In this document: positions 1 to 5,763 of the stretch, piece after piece
Numbering within the stretch: the first letter of the stretch is position 1
Layout: each line of letters begins with the position of its first letter
Notes under the pieces: generated by a model
What the model was told of the DNA's origin: nothing
Databases searched by the model: none
Seen by the model: the letters and a program-made list of their open reading frames with translations, nothing else
Source: Nitrospirae bacterium RBG_19FT_COMBO_42_15
Lineage (GTDB): Bacteria > Nitrospirota > CAKKRA01 > 9FT-COMBO-42-15
DNA length: 9,105 bases
Direction: 5' to 3'
Assembly (NCBI GenBank): GCA_001803815.1
Contig: MHEL01000090.1
Span: 1-9,105 of the forward strand
Position numbers and translations under genes: made by a program

Positions 1-92
1 GTTATAACCTTAAACTCATGGCCGACATTATAAATAATCGGCTCCTTAATCTTGTCCTCTGGAAAAGTCAGATGCACCTTTACGCTCGCCAT
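1..92 (-). CDS. NIL-domain protein, N-terminal fragment (runs off the left edge)
   Basis: About 30 codons are visible from ATG at 92-90, preceded by a GAGGAGG Shine-Dalgarno sequence. The readable start is MASVKVHLTFPEDKIKEPII followed by YNVGHEFKVI. This is the pattern of the NIL domain, the small ferredoxin-like-fold domain found at the C-terminus of the methionine transporter ATPase MetN and in stand-alone or ferredoxin-fused proteins linked to sulfur amino acid metabolism. It lies 14 nt behind the MoaD-like carrier gene on the same strand, so it is very likely the next gene of the sulfur operon. Only the N-terminal part is here, so I cannot tell whether an iron-sulfur domain follows. Family assignment is from pattern recognition of about 30 residues. 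Confidence 0.75.
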   Translation of the reverse strand, partial: MASVKVHLTFPEDKIKEPIIYNVGHEFKVI

Positions 93-106
93 TTCGCCTC
101 CTCTCT

Positions 107-388
107 TTAACAGCAACCGCCTGCTATTGCAGGGATGATTGACACCTCGTCTCCATCCTTTAAAGATGAATCTTTTCCCTGCATAAAGCGGATGTCCTCT
201 TCATTTATATATACATTCACAAACCTTCTTATTGCCCCTGCCTCATCATAAAGCCGCTCCTTTAAGCCAGGATACGACTTCTCAAGATTCTCAATCATTT
301 CACCAATATTCTTTCCCTCAACCTCTACCTCTCCGCTGTTTCCAGTCAGTTTTCTTAATGGAGTTGGTATCTTAACTTTCACAGGCAT
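107..388 (-). CDS. MoaD/CysO-like ubiquitin-fold sulfur carrier ending GG-CC
   Basis: A 93-residue beta-grasp sulfur carrier of the MoaD/ThiS family. Such proteins are adenylated at a C-terminal diglycine by an E1-like enzyme and converted to a thiocarboxylate that donates sulfur. The N-terminal strand (VKVKIPTPLRKLT), the central FVNVYINEEDIR stretch and the final EVSIIPAIAGG are typical, close in style to CysO-type carriers that serve cysteine synthesis. The diglycine is at residues 90-91, but two cysteines (92-93) follow before the stop. The carrier as translated is therefore masked and would need trimming, as known for QbsE (GG-CF) by the JAMM protease QbsD. I chose ATG at 388 because GGGAGG sits 7 nt upstream. 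A longer reading frame would start inside a hairpin repeat. Neighbours are thrC upstream and the NIL gene downstream. A role in molybdopterin synthesis is possible but not suggested by the context. Confidence 0.88.
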   Translation of the reverse strand: MPVKVKIPTPLRKLTGNSGEVEVEGKNIGEMIENLEKSYPGLKERLYDEAGAIRRFVNVYINEEDIRFMQGKDSSLKDGDEVSIIPAIAGGCC

Positions 389-405
389 TTCAAAACCTCC
401 CATTT

Positions 406-432
406 TTAGGACAGGCAAGACGCCTGTCCTAA
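406..432. repeat. Perfect 11-bp hairpin repeat in the thrC-moaD gap
   Basis: Arms 406-416 and 422-432 are perfect reverse complements (core AGGACAGGC / GCCTGTCCT) around a 5-nt loop. It lies just upstream of the MoaD-like gene's Shine-Dalgarno sequence, within the transcribed operon. No U-tract follows on the minus strand, so it is not an obvious terminator for thrC. It looks like a dispersed palindromic intergenic repeat that could also act as an mRNA processing or stability hairpin. Confidence 0.7.
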
Positions 433-452
433 TTTTATTAATCCCACTTCGT

Positions 453-471
453 CCCCCTTTAGTAAAGGGGG
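453..471. repeat. CCCCCTTT/AAAGGGGG hairpin repeat
   Basis: CCCCCTTT (453-460) and AAAGGGGG (464-471) form an 8-bp perfect stem with an AGT triloop, immediately after the thrC stop codon. This C-run/G-run palindrome resembles a common intergenic repeat of environmental bacterial genomes. A degenerate relative sits after vapC (8917-8934). It could attenuate readthrough from thrC into the carrier gene, but no U-tract follows on the minus strand. Confidence 0.7.
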
Positions 472-481
472 AATGAGGGGG

Positions 482-1708
482 TTACTTTTTCAATATCTTC
501 TCAAAGGCGCTAAGCTTCGGGTCAATAAACACAGGCGAGCCAACTGCGTTTATCACTGCCTCCTGCGTCTTTAAGCCATTTCCTGTTATATAGGCAACTG
601 TTCTATCCTTCTTCTTTATCTTTCCAGACTCAATCAATTTCTTTAACACGCCGACTGTCACGCCGCCTGCAGTCTCTGCAAAGATACCCTCTGTCCTTGC
701 AAGGAGCTTCATGCCATCAACAACCTCAGGGTCTGTTACAGTATCAAAAGCGCCTCCGCTTTCTAACACAACCTTTAAGGCATAATAGCCGTCAGCAGGA
801 TTGCCTATTGCGATGGACTTTGCAATGGTATTCGGCTTTACAGGCTTTACATAATCTGTCTTGTTTTTATATGCTGTTGCAATGGGCGAGCAGCCCTCTG
901 CCTGAGCCCCATTCACCTTTGTATTGACCTTATCAATAAGCCCGATCTTATGCATCTCATTAAATCCCTTCCATATCTTTGTCAAAAGAGAGCCTGATGC
1001 AGCAGGCACAACTACCTGGTCAGGCGTTGTCCAGCCAAGCTGCTCTGCTGTCTCATAGGCAAGGGTCTTTGAGCCCTCTGCATAATAGGGCCTTATGTTG
1101 ATATTTACAAATGCCCATTTGTATTCTGCTGCAATCTCGCTGCACAATCTGTTGACATCGTCATAATTTCCATTAACAGCAACAACTGTGGGCTGATAGA
1201 TTAAACTACCAAGGATCTTTCCTGCTTCTAGGTCGCCGGGTATGAATACAAAACACTTTAGCCTTGCCTCTGCTGCATGGGCTGCAACAGAGTTTGCCAG
1301 ATTACCTGTTGATGCGCATGCTACTGTATCAAAGCCGAGCTCCTTTGCCCTTGTTAAGGCAATGGACACAACCCTGTCCTTAAATGAAAGGGTCGGGTGA
1401 TTCACTGTGTCATTCTTAATATAAAGCTCATCAATGCCAAGCTCATCTCCAAGATTATGCGCCCTGATTAATGGCGTAAAGCCGGCATAAAGCCCTACTG
1501 TAGCCTCGCCTGCAACAGGCAGAAGGTCAATATACCTCCAGAGGCTCTTTGGCCCCTTTTCAATCTTCTCCCTGCTTATCTGGCCTTTAATCCAGTCATA
1601 GTCGTAATTTACCTCAAGGGGTCCAAAACAGAACTCGCATACATGCAATGGCTCTGCCGGATACTCCTTACCGCACTCCCTGCAAATCAAACCTTTTATC
1701 TTACTCAT
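482..1708 (-). CDS. thrC: Threonine synthase (PLP-dependent, N-terminal zinc ribbon)
   Basis: A 408-residue fold-type II PLP enzyme. Threonine synthase converts O-phosphohomoserine to threonine and phosphate in the cytoplasm. Residues 9-27 form a zinc ribbon with cysteines at 9, 12, 24 and 27. The PLP lysine is K110 in the HPTLSFKDR motif, followed by the ASTGNLANS loop (132-140) that contacts the cofactor, the PAASGS phosphate-binding loop (235-240) and a C-terminal YITGNGLKT motif. Length and layout fit the zinc-ribbon class of ThrC. ATG at 1708 is supported by AGGAGAG a few bases upstream. It lies 48 nt after the E1-like gene and 93 nt before the MoaD-like gene. Its place in a sulfur-carrier operon raises the possibility that it, or a paralogue role, uses phosphohomoserine with a sulfur donor, but the sequence alone supports ordinary ThrC. 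Confidence 0.93.
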   Translation of the reverse strand: MSKIKGLICRECGKEYPAEPLHVCEFCFGPLEVNYDYDWIKGQISREKIEKGPKSLWRYIDLLPVAGEATVGLYAGFTPLIRAHNLGDELGIDELYIKNDTVNHPTLSFKDRVVSIALTRAKELGFDTVACASTGNLANSVAAHAAEARLKCFVFIPGDLEAGKILGSLIYQPTVVAVNGNYDDVNRLCSEIAAEYKWAFVNINIRPYYAEGSKTLAYETAEQLGWTTPDQVVVPAASGSLLTKIWKGFNEMHKIGLIDKVNTKVNGAQAEGCSPIATAYKNKTDYVKPVKPNTIAKSIAIGNPADGYYALKVVLESGGAFDTVTDPEVVDGMKLLARTEGIFAETAGGVTVGVLKKLIESGKIKKKDRTVAYITGNGLKTQEAVINAVGSPVFIDPKLSAFEKILKK

Positions 1709-1756
1709 TAACTCTCCTAAACAAAAAATCCTTTGGACTTTTTACAAAGCCGTCAA

Positions 1757-2560
1757 TCAAATCGCACAGACTGGCTGTTCATAGTCTATCAGCTCTTTTA
1801 TAGTCGGCTTCTCGCCGCAAACAGCGCACTTTGGATTCCTGTGCAGCTTTACCTCCCTGAATTTAGACCTTAATGCATTATATGTCAATAACCTGTTTGA
1901 CAAAAGCCTTCCCTTGCCAACAGCAAGTTTTAAGACCTCAGTTGCCTGGATTGTGCCAATTACGCCTGCAAGCACACCAAGCACGCCCGCCTCCTGGCAT
2001 GACGGGACCAATCCTGTCGGCGGCGGATTGTGGAATATGCACCTGTAGCATGTAGACTGATTAGGAATAATCGTCATCACCTGACCGTCAAACCGCAGTA
2101 TGCCTCCATGCACAAGAGGCTTGTTTGCGAACACAGCAGCATCATTTATGAGAAACTTTGTTGGAAAATTGTCTGTGCCGTCAACAATAATATCATATTC
2201 GTTAAAGATGGACATGATATTTTTTGAAGATAATCTCTCATTATATGTTGTTACCTCTATATCAGTGTTTATTGCCTCCATCTTCGCCTTTGCAGATTCC
2301 ACCTTTGGTCTGCCCAGGTCAGACGTGTGATGGAACACCTGCCTCTGCAAATTTGAGAGGTCAACAACATCGCCGTCAATAATCCCTATCCTGCCAATAC
2401 CAGCAGCAGCGAGATAAAGGCCGATGGGCGAGCCAAGTCCGCCTGCGCCGATTATCAGCACCTTTGTCTCAAGAATTTTTCTCTGGCCCTTGCCGCCAAC
2501 CTCAGGCAGTATTATATGTCTGCTGTATCTTCTTATCTGTTCTTCTGTAAAATTTGACAT
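1757..2560 (-). CDS. moeB: MoeB/ThiF/HesA-family E1-like adenylyltransferase, no rhodanese domain
   Basis: A 267-residue E1-like enzyme that would adenylate the C-terminal glycine of MoaD/ThiS-type carriers. It starts with the family signature RYSRHIILPEVG. The nucleotide loop is GAGGLGSP (38-45). Residues N70, R73, K86 and D130 fall where MoeB places its ATP-contacting residues. Zinc would be held by C171/C174 (CYRC) and C245/C248 (CAVC), and C188 in SCQEAGVLG is the conserved crossover-loop cysteine. No rhodanese domain follows, so the sulfur must come from elsewhere. ATG at 2560 places the signature at the usual distance from the N-terminus. A TTG at 2575 would add five residues and cannot be excluded, because neither start has a good Shine-Dalgarno sequence. 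Context (two carriers, CysK, ThrC) favours amino acid sulfur transfer over molybdenum cofactor synthesis, so the symbol denotes the family only. Confidence 0.88.
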   Translation of the reverse strand: MSNFTEEQIRRYSRHIILPEVGGKGQRKILETKVLIIGAGGLGSPIGLYLAAAGIGRIGIIDGDVVDLSNLQRQVFHHTSDLGRPKVESAKAKMEAINTDIEVTTYNERLSSKNIMSIFNEYDIIVDGTDNFPTKFLINDAAVFANKPLVHGGILRFDGQVMTIIPNQSTCYRCIFHNPPPTGLVPSCQEAGVLGVLAGVIGTIQATEVLKLAVGKGRLLSNRLLTYNALRSKFREVKLHRNPKCAVCGEKPTIKELIDYEQPVCAI

Positions 2561-2573
2561 AATTTTTAAAAGC

Positions 2574-2695
2574 AAATCCTAAATCCTAATATCTAAATCC
2601 TAAACAAATTTAAAATCCCAAATCCAAATTTCAAAACTTTTGGATTTTTGTCATTTGACATTATTTAGAACTTAGGATTTCGGATTTAGGGTTTA
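2574..2695. repeat. AAATCC-rich imperfect inverted repeat between cysK and the E1-like gene
   Basis: About 120 nt built from degenerate AAATCCTAA-type units on the left (2574-2635) and reverse-complement TTAGGATTT / GGATTTAGGG units on the right (2641-2692), meeting at CAAAACTTTTGG. The arms are imperfectly complementary and AT-rich, forming a long potential cruciform or hairpin. It fills the whole gap between cysK and the E1-like gene and supplies that gene's leader. It looks like a MITE-like or palindromic dispersed repeat rather than a gene. No convincing promoter is seen inside it. Confidence 0.65.
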
Positions 2696-2700
2696 ACAAT

Positions 2701-3630
2701 TTACATATTAAAATACTTCTCTATACTAAAATACCTCTCCCCTGTATCAGGAAGAACTGTTACAACCCTTTTGCCTTTACCAAGCTCCTTTGCTACTTGC
2801 AATGCCGCCATCATATTAGCGCCTGAGGATATGCCAACCAAAAGCCCCTCTTCCCTTGCAAGCCTTTTTGACATTTTAAAGGCATCATCATCGCCAACTG
2901 TTATAATCTTATCAATAATCCCTCTGTTTAATACCTTCGGAATAAAACCAGCGCCAATACCTTGAATCTTATGAGGCCCGGGCCGGCCGCCTGACAGAAC
3001 AGGCGAGCCTGCCGGTTCAACTGCTATTATTTTTATATCAGGATTCTTTTCTTTTAAAAACTCCCCAACCCCTGTAATTGTGCCGCCTGTGCCGACGCCT
3101 GCAACAAAGGCATCAATCCTGCCATCCATTGCATCCCATATTTCTACAGCAGTGGTCTTCTTGTGTATTGCAGGATTAGCCGGGTTTTCAAACTGATTCG
3201 GCATAAAATATTCAGGATGCCCTTTTAAGATTTCATTTGCCTTATCAATTGCGCCCTGCATTCCGTCCTTTGCAGGCGTAAGAACCAGTTCAGCGCCGTA
3301 TGAGGCGAGCAAATTCCTTCTTTCAAAGCTCATGCTCTCAGACATCACTAAGATTAACCTGTATCCCTTAACAGCGCACACAAGGGCTAAGCCAATGCCT
3401 GTGTTCCCGCTTGTCGGCTCAATTATAGTATCGCCTTTTTTTAACTTACCCTTTGCCTCTGCATCCTCTATCATGTTAAGGGCGATCCTGTCCTTAACGC
3501 TTCCAGCAGGATTAAAGGACTCTAACTTAACATAAATCTCAGCGCTGCTCTCTTCTAATATCCTGTTTATTTTTACAAGAGGTGTATTGCCGATAAGCTC
3601 AACAACATTATTATACAGCCTCTTTAGCAA
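2701..3630 (-). CDS. cysK: Cysteine synthase, CysK-type O-acetylserine sulfhydrylase
   Basis: A 309-residue fold-type II PLP enzyme that makes cysteine from an activated serine and a sulfur donor. The N-terminus [10 protein letters not shown] is characteristic. The PLP lysine is K46 in AGSVKDR, the substrate loop is TSGNTG (73-78), the phosphate loop is GTGGT (180-184), and the [11 protein letters not shown] and GISSGAN motifs follow. These are CysK-like rather than CysM-like signatures, so free sulfide may be its substrate, although the adjacent carriers suggest thiocarboxylate could be. The start is TTG at 3630, with GGAGG five bases upstream lying inside the last codons of thiS. The two genes overlap by 20 nt and are likely translationally coupled. 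Confidence 0.93.
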   Translation of the reverse strand: MLKRLYNNVVELIGNTPLVKINRILEESSAEIYVKLESFNPAGSVKDRIALNMIEDAEAKGKLKKGDTIIEPTSGNTGIGLALVCAVKGYRLILVMSESMSFERRNLLASYGAELVLTPAKDGMQGAIDKANEILKGHPEYFMPNQFENPANPAIHKKTTAVEIWDAMDGRIDAFVAGVGTGGTITGVGEFLKEKNPDIKIIAVEPAGSPVLSGGRPGPHKIQGIGAGFIPKVLNRGIIDKIITVGDDDAFKMSKRLAREEGLLVGISSGANMMAALQVAKELGKGKRVVTVLPDTGERYFSIEKYFNM

Positions 3631-3832
3631 CCCCGCCTCCCATGAAATATAGAAACTCTATTATATCGCCATCTTTTATAGAAACTGCGGCGTAATCCTT
3701 TCTCTCAAGGATCTGTGAATTAAGCTCAACAGAAACCATCTCAGGCTCCACATTCCTTGCCTTTAAAAGTTCAAGGATGTTCTTTACATTTACATCTTCC
3801 AGCTTGCCATTTATCTTAACCTGCATAAACAT
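3611..3832 (-). CDS. thiS: ThiS-like sulfur carrier with C-terminal extension past the glycines
   Basis: A 73-residue beta-grasp carrier: [10 protein letters not shown] start, leucine-rich helix around residues 18-26, and a [15 protein letters not shown] end typical of ThiS. ThiS normally stops at Gly-Gly, where thiocarboxylate forms for thiazole synthesis. Here three glycines (65-67) are followed by VAKEAV before the stop. The same DNA supplies the Shine-Dalgarno sequence of cysK. The start at 3832 has AAAGG four bases upstream; ATG at 3826 is nearly as good. A longer frame back to 3895 would cover the promoter and is rejected. It is the first gene of the sulfur operon. No thiazole-synthesis gene (thiG, thiH) is near, so a role in cysteine or homocysteine synthesis is more likely than thiamine. 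Confidence 0.85.
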   Translation of the reverse strand: MFMQVKINGKLEDVNVKNILELLKARNVEPEMVSVELNSQILERKDYAAVSIKDGDIIEFLYFMGGGVAKEAV

Positions 3833-3866
3833 ACAACCTTTCTTATTAAAAAAAGAATTATTTAAA

Positions 3867-3895
3867 AATATAACGAAATTATAAGAGCTTGTCAA
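3867..3895 (-). promoter_or_regulatory. Sigma70-type promoter of the sulfur operon
   Basis: On the minus strand TTGACA (3895-3890), a 17-nt spacer and TATATT (3872-3867). This places the transcription start near 3860, about 30 nt before the thiS start codon. No obvious riboswitch fits in so short a leader. Confidence 0.82.
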
Positions 3896-3908
3896 TAATA
3901 AATATGCC

Positions 3909-3937
3909 TTGATTTTTAATTTGATATTAACTACAAT
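3909..3937 (+). promoter_or_regulatory. Sigma70-type promoter of the 51-codon gene
   Basis: TTGATT (3909-3914), a 17-nt spacer and TACAAT (3932-3937). Transcription would start near 3944, giving a leader of about 20 nt containing AAGGAGGG before ATG 3964. It is divergent from the sulfur-operon promoter; the two -35 boxes are 13 nt apart, so the genes could share regulation. Confidence 0.65.
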
Positions 3938-3963
3938 TCAAAAACTAAAAGGAGGGTTAGTTT

Positions 3964-4119
3964 ATGCCAATAAGGATTAATTATGTGCTCAAGGTCTATG
4001 ATGCAAAGCTTGTTGATATAAAGAAGGCGCTTGAAGCAGCTAATATCAAGGTGCACAGCATCATTGAAACACACAGGGAAGAAGTAGAAACAATAGCTGA
4101 AGAAAAACCAGCAGCATAA
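3964..4119 (+). CDS. Small protein of unknown function (51 aa)
   Basis: A short gene with every sign of being real: a sigma70-like promoter, AAGGAGGG 8 nt before ATG, a 51-codon open frame and a strong terminator 15 nt after the stop. The protein begins MPIRINYVLKVYDAKLVDIK and is soluble. A central amphipathic stretch (about residues 15-34, KKALEAANIKVHSII) leads to an acidic, alanine-rich tail ending EEKPAA. There is no signal peptide, membrane segment or cysteine. I do not recognise a family. It stands alone between the sulfur operon (divergent) and hsp20 (convergent). Confidence 0.75.
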   Translation: MPIRINYVLKVYDAKLVDIKKALEAANIKVHSIIETHREEVETIAEEKPAA

Positions 4120-4134
4120 TTATAAATAAAAAAA

Positions 4135-4155
4135 GATGCCCTTTTTATGGGCATC
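4135..4155. terminator. Bidirectional intrinsic terminator between the 51-codon gene and hsp20
   Basis: Stem GATGCCC (4135-4141) / GGGCATC (4149-4155) with a 7-nt loop TTTTTAT. On the plus strand it is followed by CTTTT. On the minus strand it is followed by a run of eight T in the transcript sense, a stronger U-tract. It therefore serves the small gene from one side and hsp20 from the other. Confidence 0.88.
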
Positions 4156-4175
4156 CTTTTAATTAATTGCCGCTA

Positions 4176-4188
4176 AAAGACGAGGCTT
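4176..4188. repeat. Left copy of the 13-nt inverted repeat flanking hsp20
   Basis: AAAGACGAGGCTT, the exact reverse complement of 4728-4740. It lies in the 3' untranslated part of the hsp20 transcript, between its stop codon and the terminator. Confidence 0.7.
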
Positions 4189-4215
4189 ACAGGATAATTT
4201 AAACCTTCTGCCTGC

Positions 4216-4701
4216 TCAAGCTGCCTTAACTGCCCTCTCCCTCTCAGGTGTCTCTTTATATTCAATCTCAACCTTCTTTGCTGTTAGCTCTTTCGGAACA
4301 GGCATTGTAATCTCCAACATTCCGTTTGTATATGTTGCATGAACCTTGTTTGCATCAACACCTTCAGGAAGCGGCATCGACCTTTCAAATGCGCCATAGG
4401 AGATCTCTTTCATCAGGCATTCCTCTTCTTTAGTCTCCTTGGCTGTCCTTCTTTCACCTTTGATTGTAATCTGGTTGCCGACTATAGAGATGTCTACATC
4501 CTTTGGGTCTATTCCAGGCAATTCAGCCCTAATTACGAGATTGCCTTTGCTGATAAAGCTCTCTACAGAAGGCAGCCATTCTGTTTCTCTAAAACCTAAC
4601 ATCCTTTCCCCTGCGCCAAAGAATCTCTTGAAGATGTCATCAATCTCTTTATGTAATGTAGGAAGCTCTGAAAAGGGTGTCCATTTAATTAGTTTTCTCA
4701 T
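4216..4701 (-). CDS. Hsp20 / alpha-crystallin family small heat-shock protein
   Basis: A 161-residue ATP-independent holdase chaperone that binds unfolding proteins in the cytoplasm. The alpha-crystallin domain spans about residues 45-140: LVIRAELPGIDPKDVDISI, then ITIKGER, then SYGAFERSMPLPEGVD (101-116) and the hallmark YTNGMLEITMP (124-134). A V-E-I tripeptide (144-146) resembles the C-terminal I-x-I oligomerisation motif. The start ATG at 4701 follows a near-perfect AAGGAGGTGA six bases away. The Shine-Dalgarno sequence lies in a weak 4-bp AAGG/CCTT hairpin with a 6-nt loop that might act as a modest temperature-sensitive element. The gene is monocistronic: own promoter at 4754-4782 and terminator at 4135-4155. 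Confidence 0.95.
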   Translation of the reverse strand: MRKLIKWTPFSELPTLHKEIDDIFKRFFGAGERMLGFRETEWLPSVESFISKGNLVIRAELPGIDPKDVDISIVGNQITIKGERRTAKETKEEECLMKEISYGAFERSMPLPEGVDANKVHATYTNGMLEITMPVPKELTAKKVEIEYKETPERERAVKAA

Positions 4702-4727
4702 ACAAGGTCACCTCCTTTTTTCCGTCA

Positions 4728-4740
4728 AAGCCTCGTCTTT
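4728..4740. repeat. Right copy of the 13-nt inverted repeat flanking hsp20
   Basis: AAGCCTCGTCTTT, the exact reverse complement of 4176-4188. It lies in the 5' untranslated leader of hsp20, between the promoter and the Shine-Dalgarno sequence, so the two ends of the hsp20 mRNA could pair over 13 bp. Confidence 0.7.
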
Positions 4741-4753
4741 ATTTTACTTTAAT

Positions 4754-4782
4754 ATAATACCACAAAATTTCAATTTTGTCAA
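4754..4782 (-). promoter_or_regulatory. Sigma70-type promoter of hsp20 with palindromic spacer
   Basis: On the minus strand TTGACA (4782-4777), a 17-nt spacer and TATTAT (4759-4754), giving a leader of roughly 45 nt. A 7-2-7 perfect inverted repeat, CAAAATTTCAATTTTG on the plus strand (4763-4778), fills the spacer and could be a repressor site. No sigma32-like CCCCAT element is seen. Confidence 0.8.
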
Positions 4783-4852
4783 GCATAACCTTTTGATTTT
4801 ATAAAGAAATTTGCCAAGTTATCCACCGAAAAAGCGCTAATAAATTAATGAG

Positions 4853-4903
4853 TTGCAAAGCCTTTTCTTTTCCTTTGCAATCTGTTAATGGTTGTAATAT
4901 ACT
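4853..4903 (+). promoter_or_regulatory. Promoter of the MBL-fold gene with overlapping inverted repeat
   Basis: TTGCAA (4875-4880), a 17-nt spacer and TATACT (4898-4903). The predicted transcription start is near 4910, only a few bases before ATG 4914. An 8-bp inverted repeat, TTGCAAAG (4853-4860) and CTTTGCAA (4873-4880) with a 12-nt spacer, overlaps the -35 box and may be an operator. Confidence 0.6.
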
Positions 4904-4913
4904 ATTTTAAAAG

Positions 4914-5756
4914 ATGACAGAAAAATTAAAGCTCGGCAGTTTTTTTCTTTATATAATAGAGAGCGGCAATATCCGTTTAGACGGCGGCGCAATGTTCGGC
5001 ACAGTGCCAAGGGTTCTCTGGGAAAAGACAAATCCGCCTGATGAAAAAAACAGAATCCTGATTGGCCTGAATCTCTTGCTTGTTAAAACAGGCAAAAAAA
5101 ACATCCTGATTGATACAGGCAGCGGAGAAAAGGGGGATAATAAGTTTAATAAAATATATGAAATTGAACATGTGCCGATAGATAAAGCCCTATCAACTGC
5201 AGGTATAAAGCCTTCTGAGATAGATATAGTTATTAATACACATCTTCACTTTGACCATGCAGGCGGAAACACCATTATGGGTAAGGATGGCAGATATATC
5301 CCGGCATTTCCAAATGCAAGATATATAATACAGAAGGATGAGTGGAATGACGCAATAAACACAAACGAGAAAACAAGGGCGAGCTACAGAGGGGACGACT
5401 TTATCCCATTAAAAGAAGCAGGTGTATTAGAACTTATAGATGGAGACGCAGTAATAGAAGAGGGTATAAGTGTATTAAAGACGCCGGGACATAATCGGAA
5501 CCATCAGTGCGTATTAATAGAATCAGAGGATAAGAAGGCTGTTTATCTCGGCGATTTAGTGCCAACAGCCTCGCATATCCCATTGCCGTATATAATGGGT
5601 TATGACCTGTTTCCATTAGAAACACTGGAGAATAAAAAAAGGATATTGAATAAGGCTGCTGATGAAGGATGGCTATTGATATTTGAACACGACCCAAAGA
5701 TAAAGACCGGCTGCCTAAAGAGAGATGGGGGTAAGTTAGTATTGATATCTCGGTAA
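4914..5756 (+). CDS. Metallo-beta-lactamase-fold hydrolase (lactonase-like)
   Basis: A 280-residue MBL-fold metallohydrolase with the full set of metal ligands: THLHFDHAGG supplies H110, H112, D114 and H115, then H193 in TPGHNRNH, D214 in YLGDLVPT and H259 in FEHDP. The order and spacing resemble the class that includes N-acyl homoserine lactonases and related esterases; the physiological substrate cannot be read from the sequence. No signal peptide, so cytoplasmic. ATG 4914 has no Shine-Dalgarno sequence and lies just downstream of a good promoter, so the transcript may be leaderless. An internal start would lose the first beta strand. It is divergent from hsp20 and is followed by a palindromic repeat before the next operon. 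Confidence 0.9.
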   Translation: MTEKLKLGSFFLYIIESGNIRLDGGAMFGTVPRVLWEKTNPPDEKNRILIGLNLLLVKTGKKNILIDTGSGEKGDNKFNKIYEIEHVPIDKALSTAGIKPSEIDIVINTHLHFDHAGGNTIMGKDGRYIPAFPNARYIIQKDEWNDAINTNEKTRASYRGDDFIPLKEAGVLELIDGDAVIEEGISVLKTPGHNRNHQCVLIESEDKKAVYLGDLVPTASHIPLPYIMGYDLFPLETLENKKRILNKAADEGWLLIFEHDPKIKTGCLKRDGGKLVLISR

Positions 5757-5763
5757 GCAAAGT

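Noticed and set aside
389..418. Ten-residue N-terminal extension of the MoaD-like carrier
   Set aside because: It would be translated through the hairpin repeat and over the gene's own GGGAGG; the internal ATG at 388 is properly spaced.
697..927. Plus-strand frame within thrC, and similar short frames within the E1-like and cysK genes
   Set aside because: Antisense shadows of conserved enzymes, without Shine-Dalgarno sequences or family patterns.
3833..3895. N-terminal extension of the ThiS-like carrier
   Set aside because: It overlaps the promoter's -35 and -10 boxes, so it would not be transcribed.
4819..4827. TTATCCACC, one mismatch from a DnaA box
   Set aside because: A single near-match with no cluster, no AT-rich unwinding region pattern and no dnaA/dnaN neighbours; not evidence of an origin.
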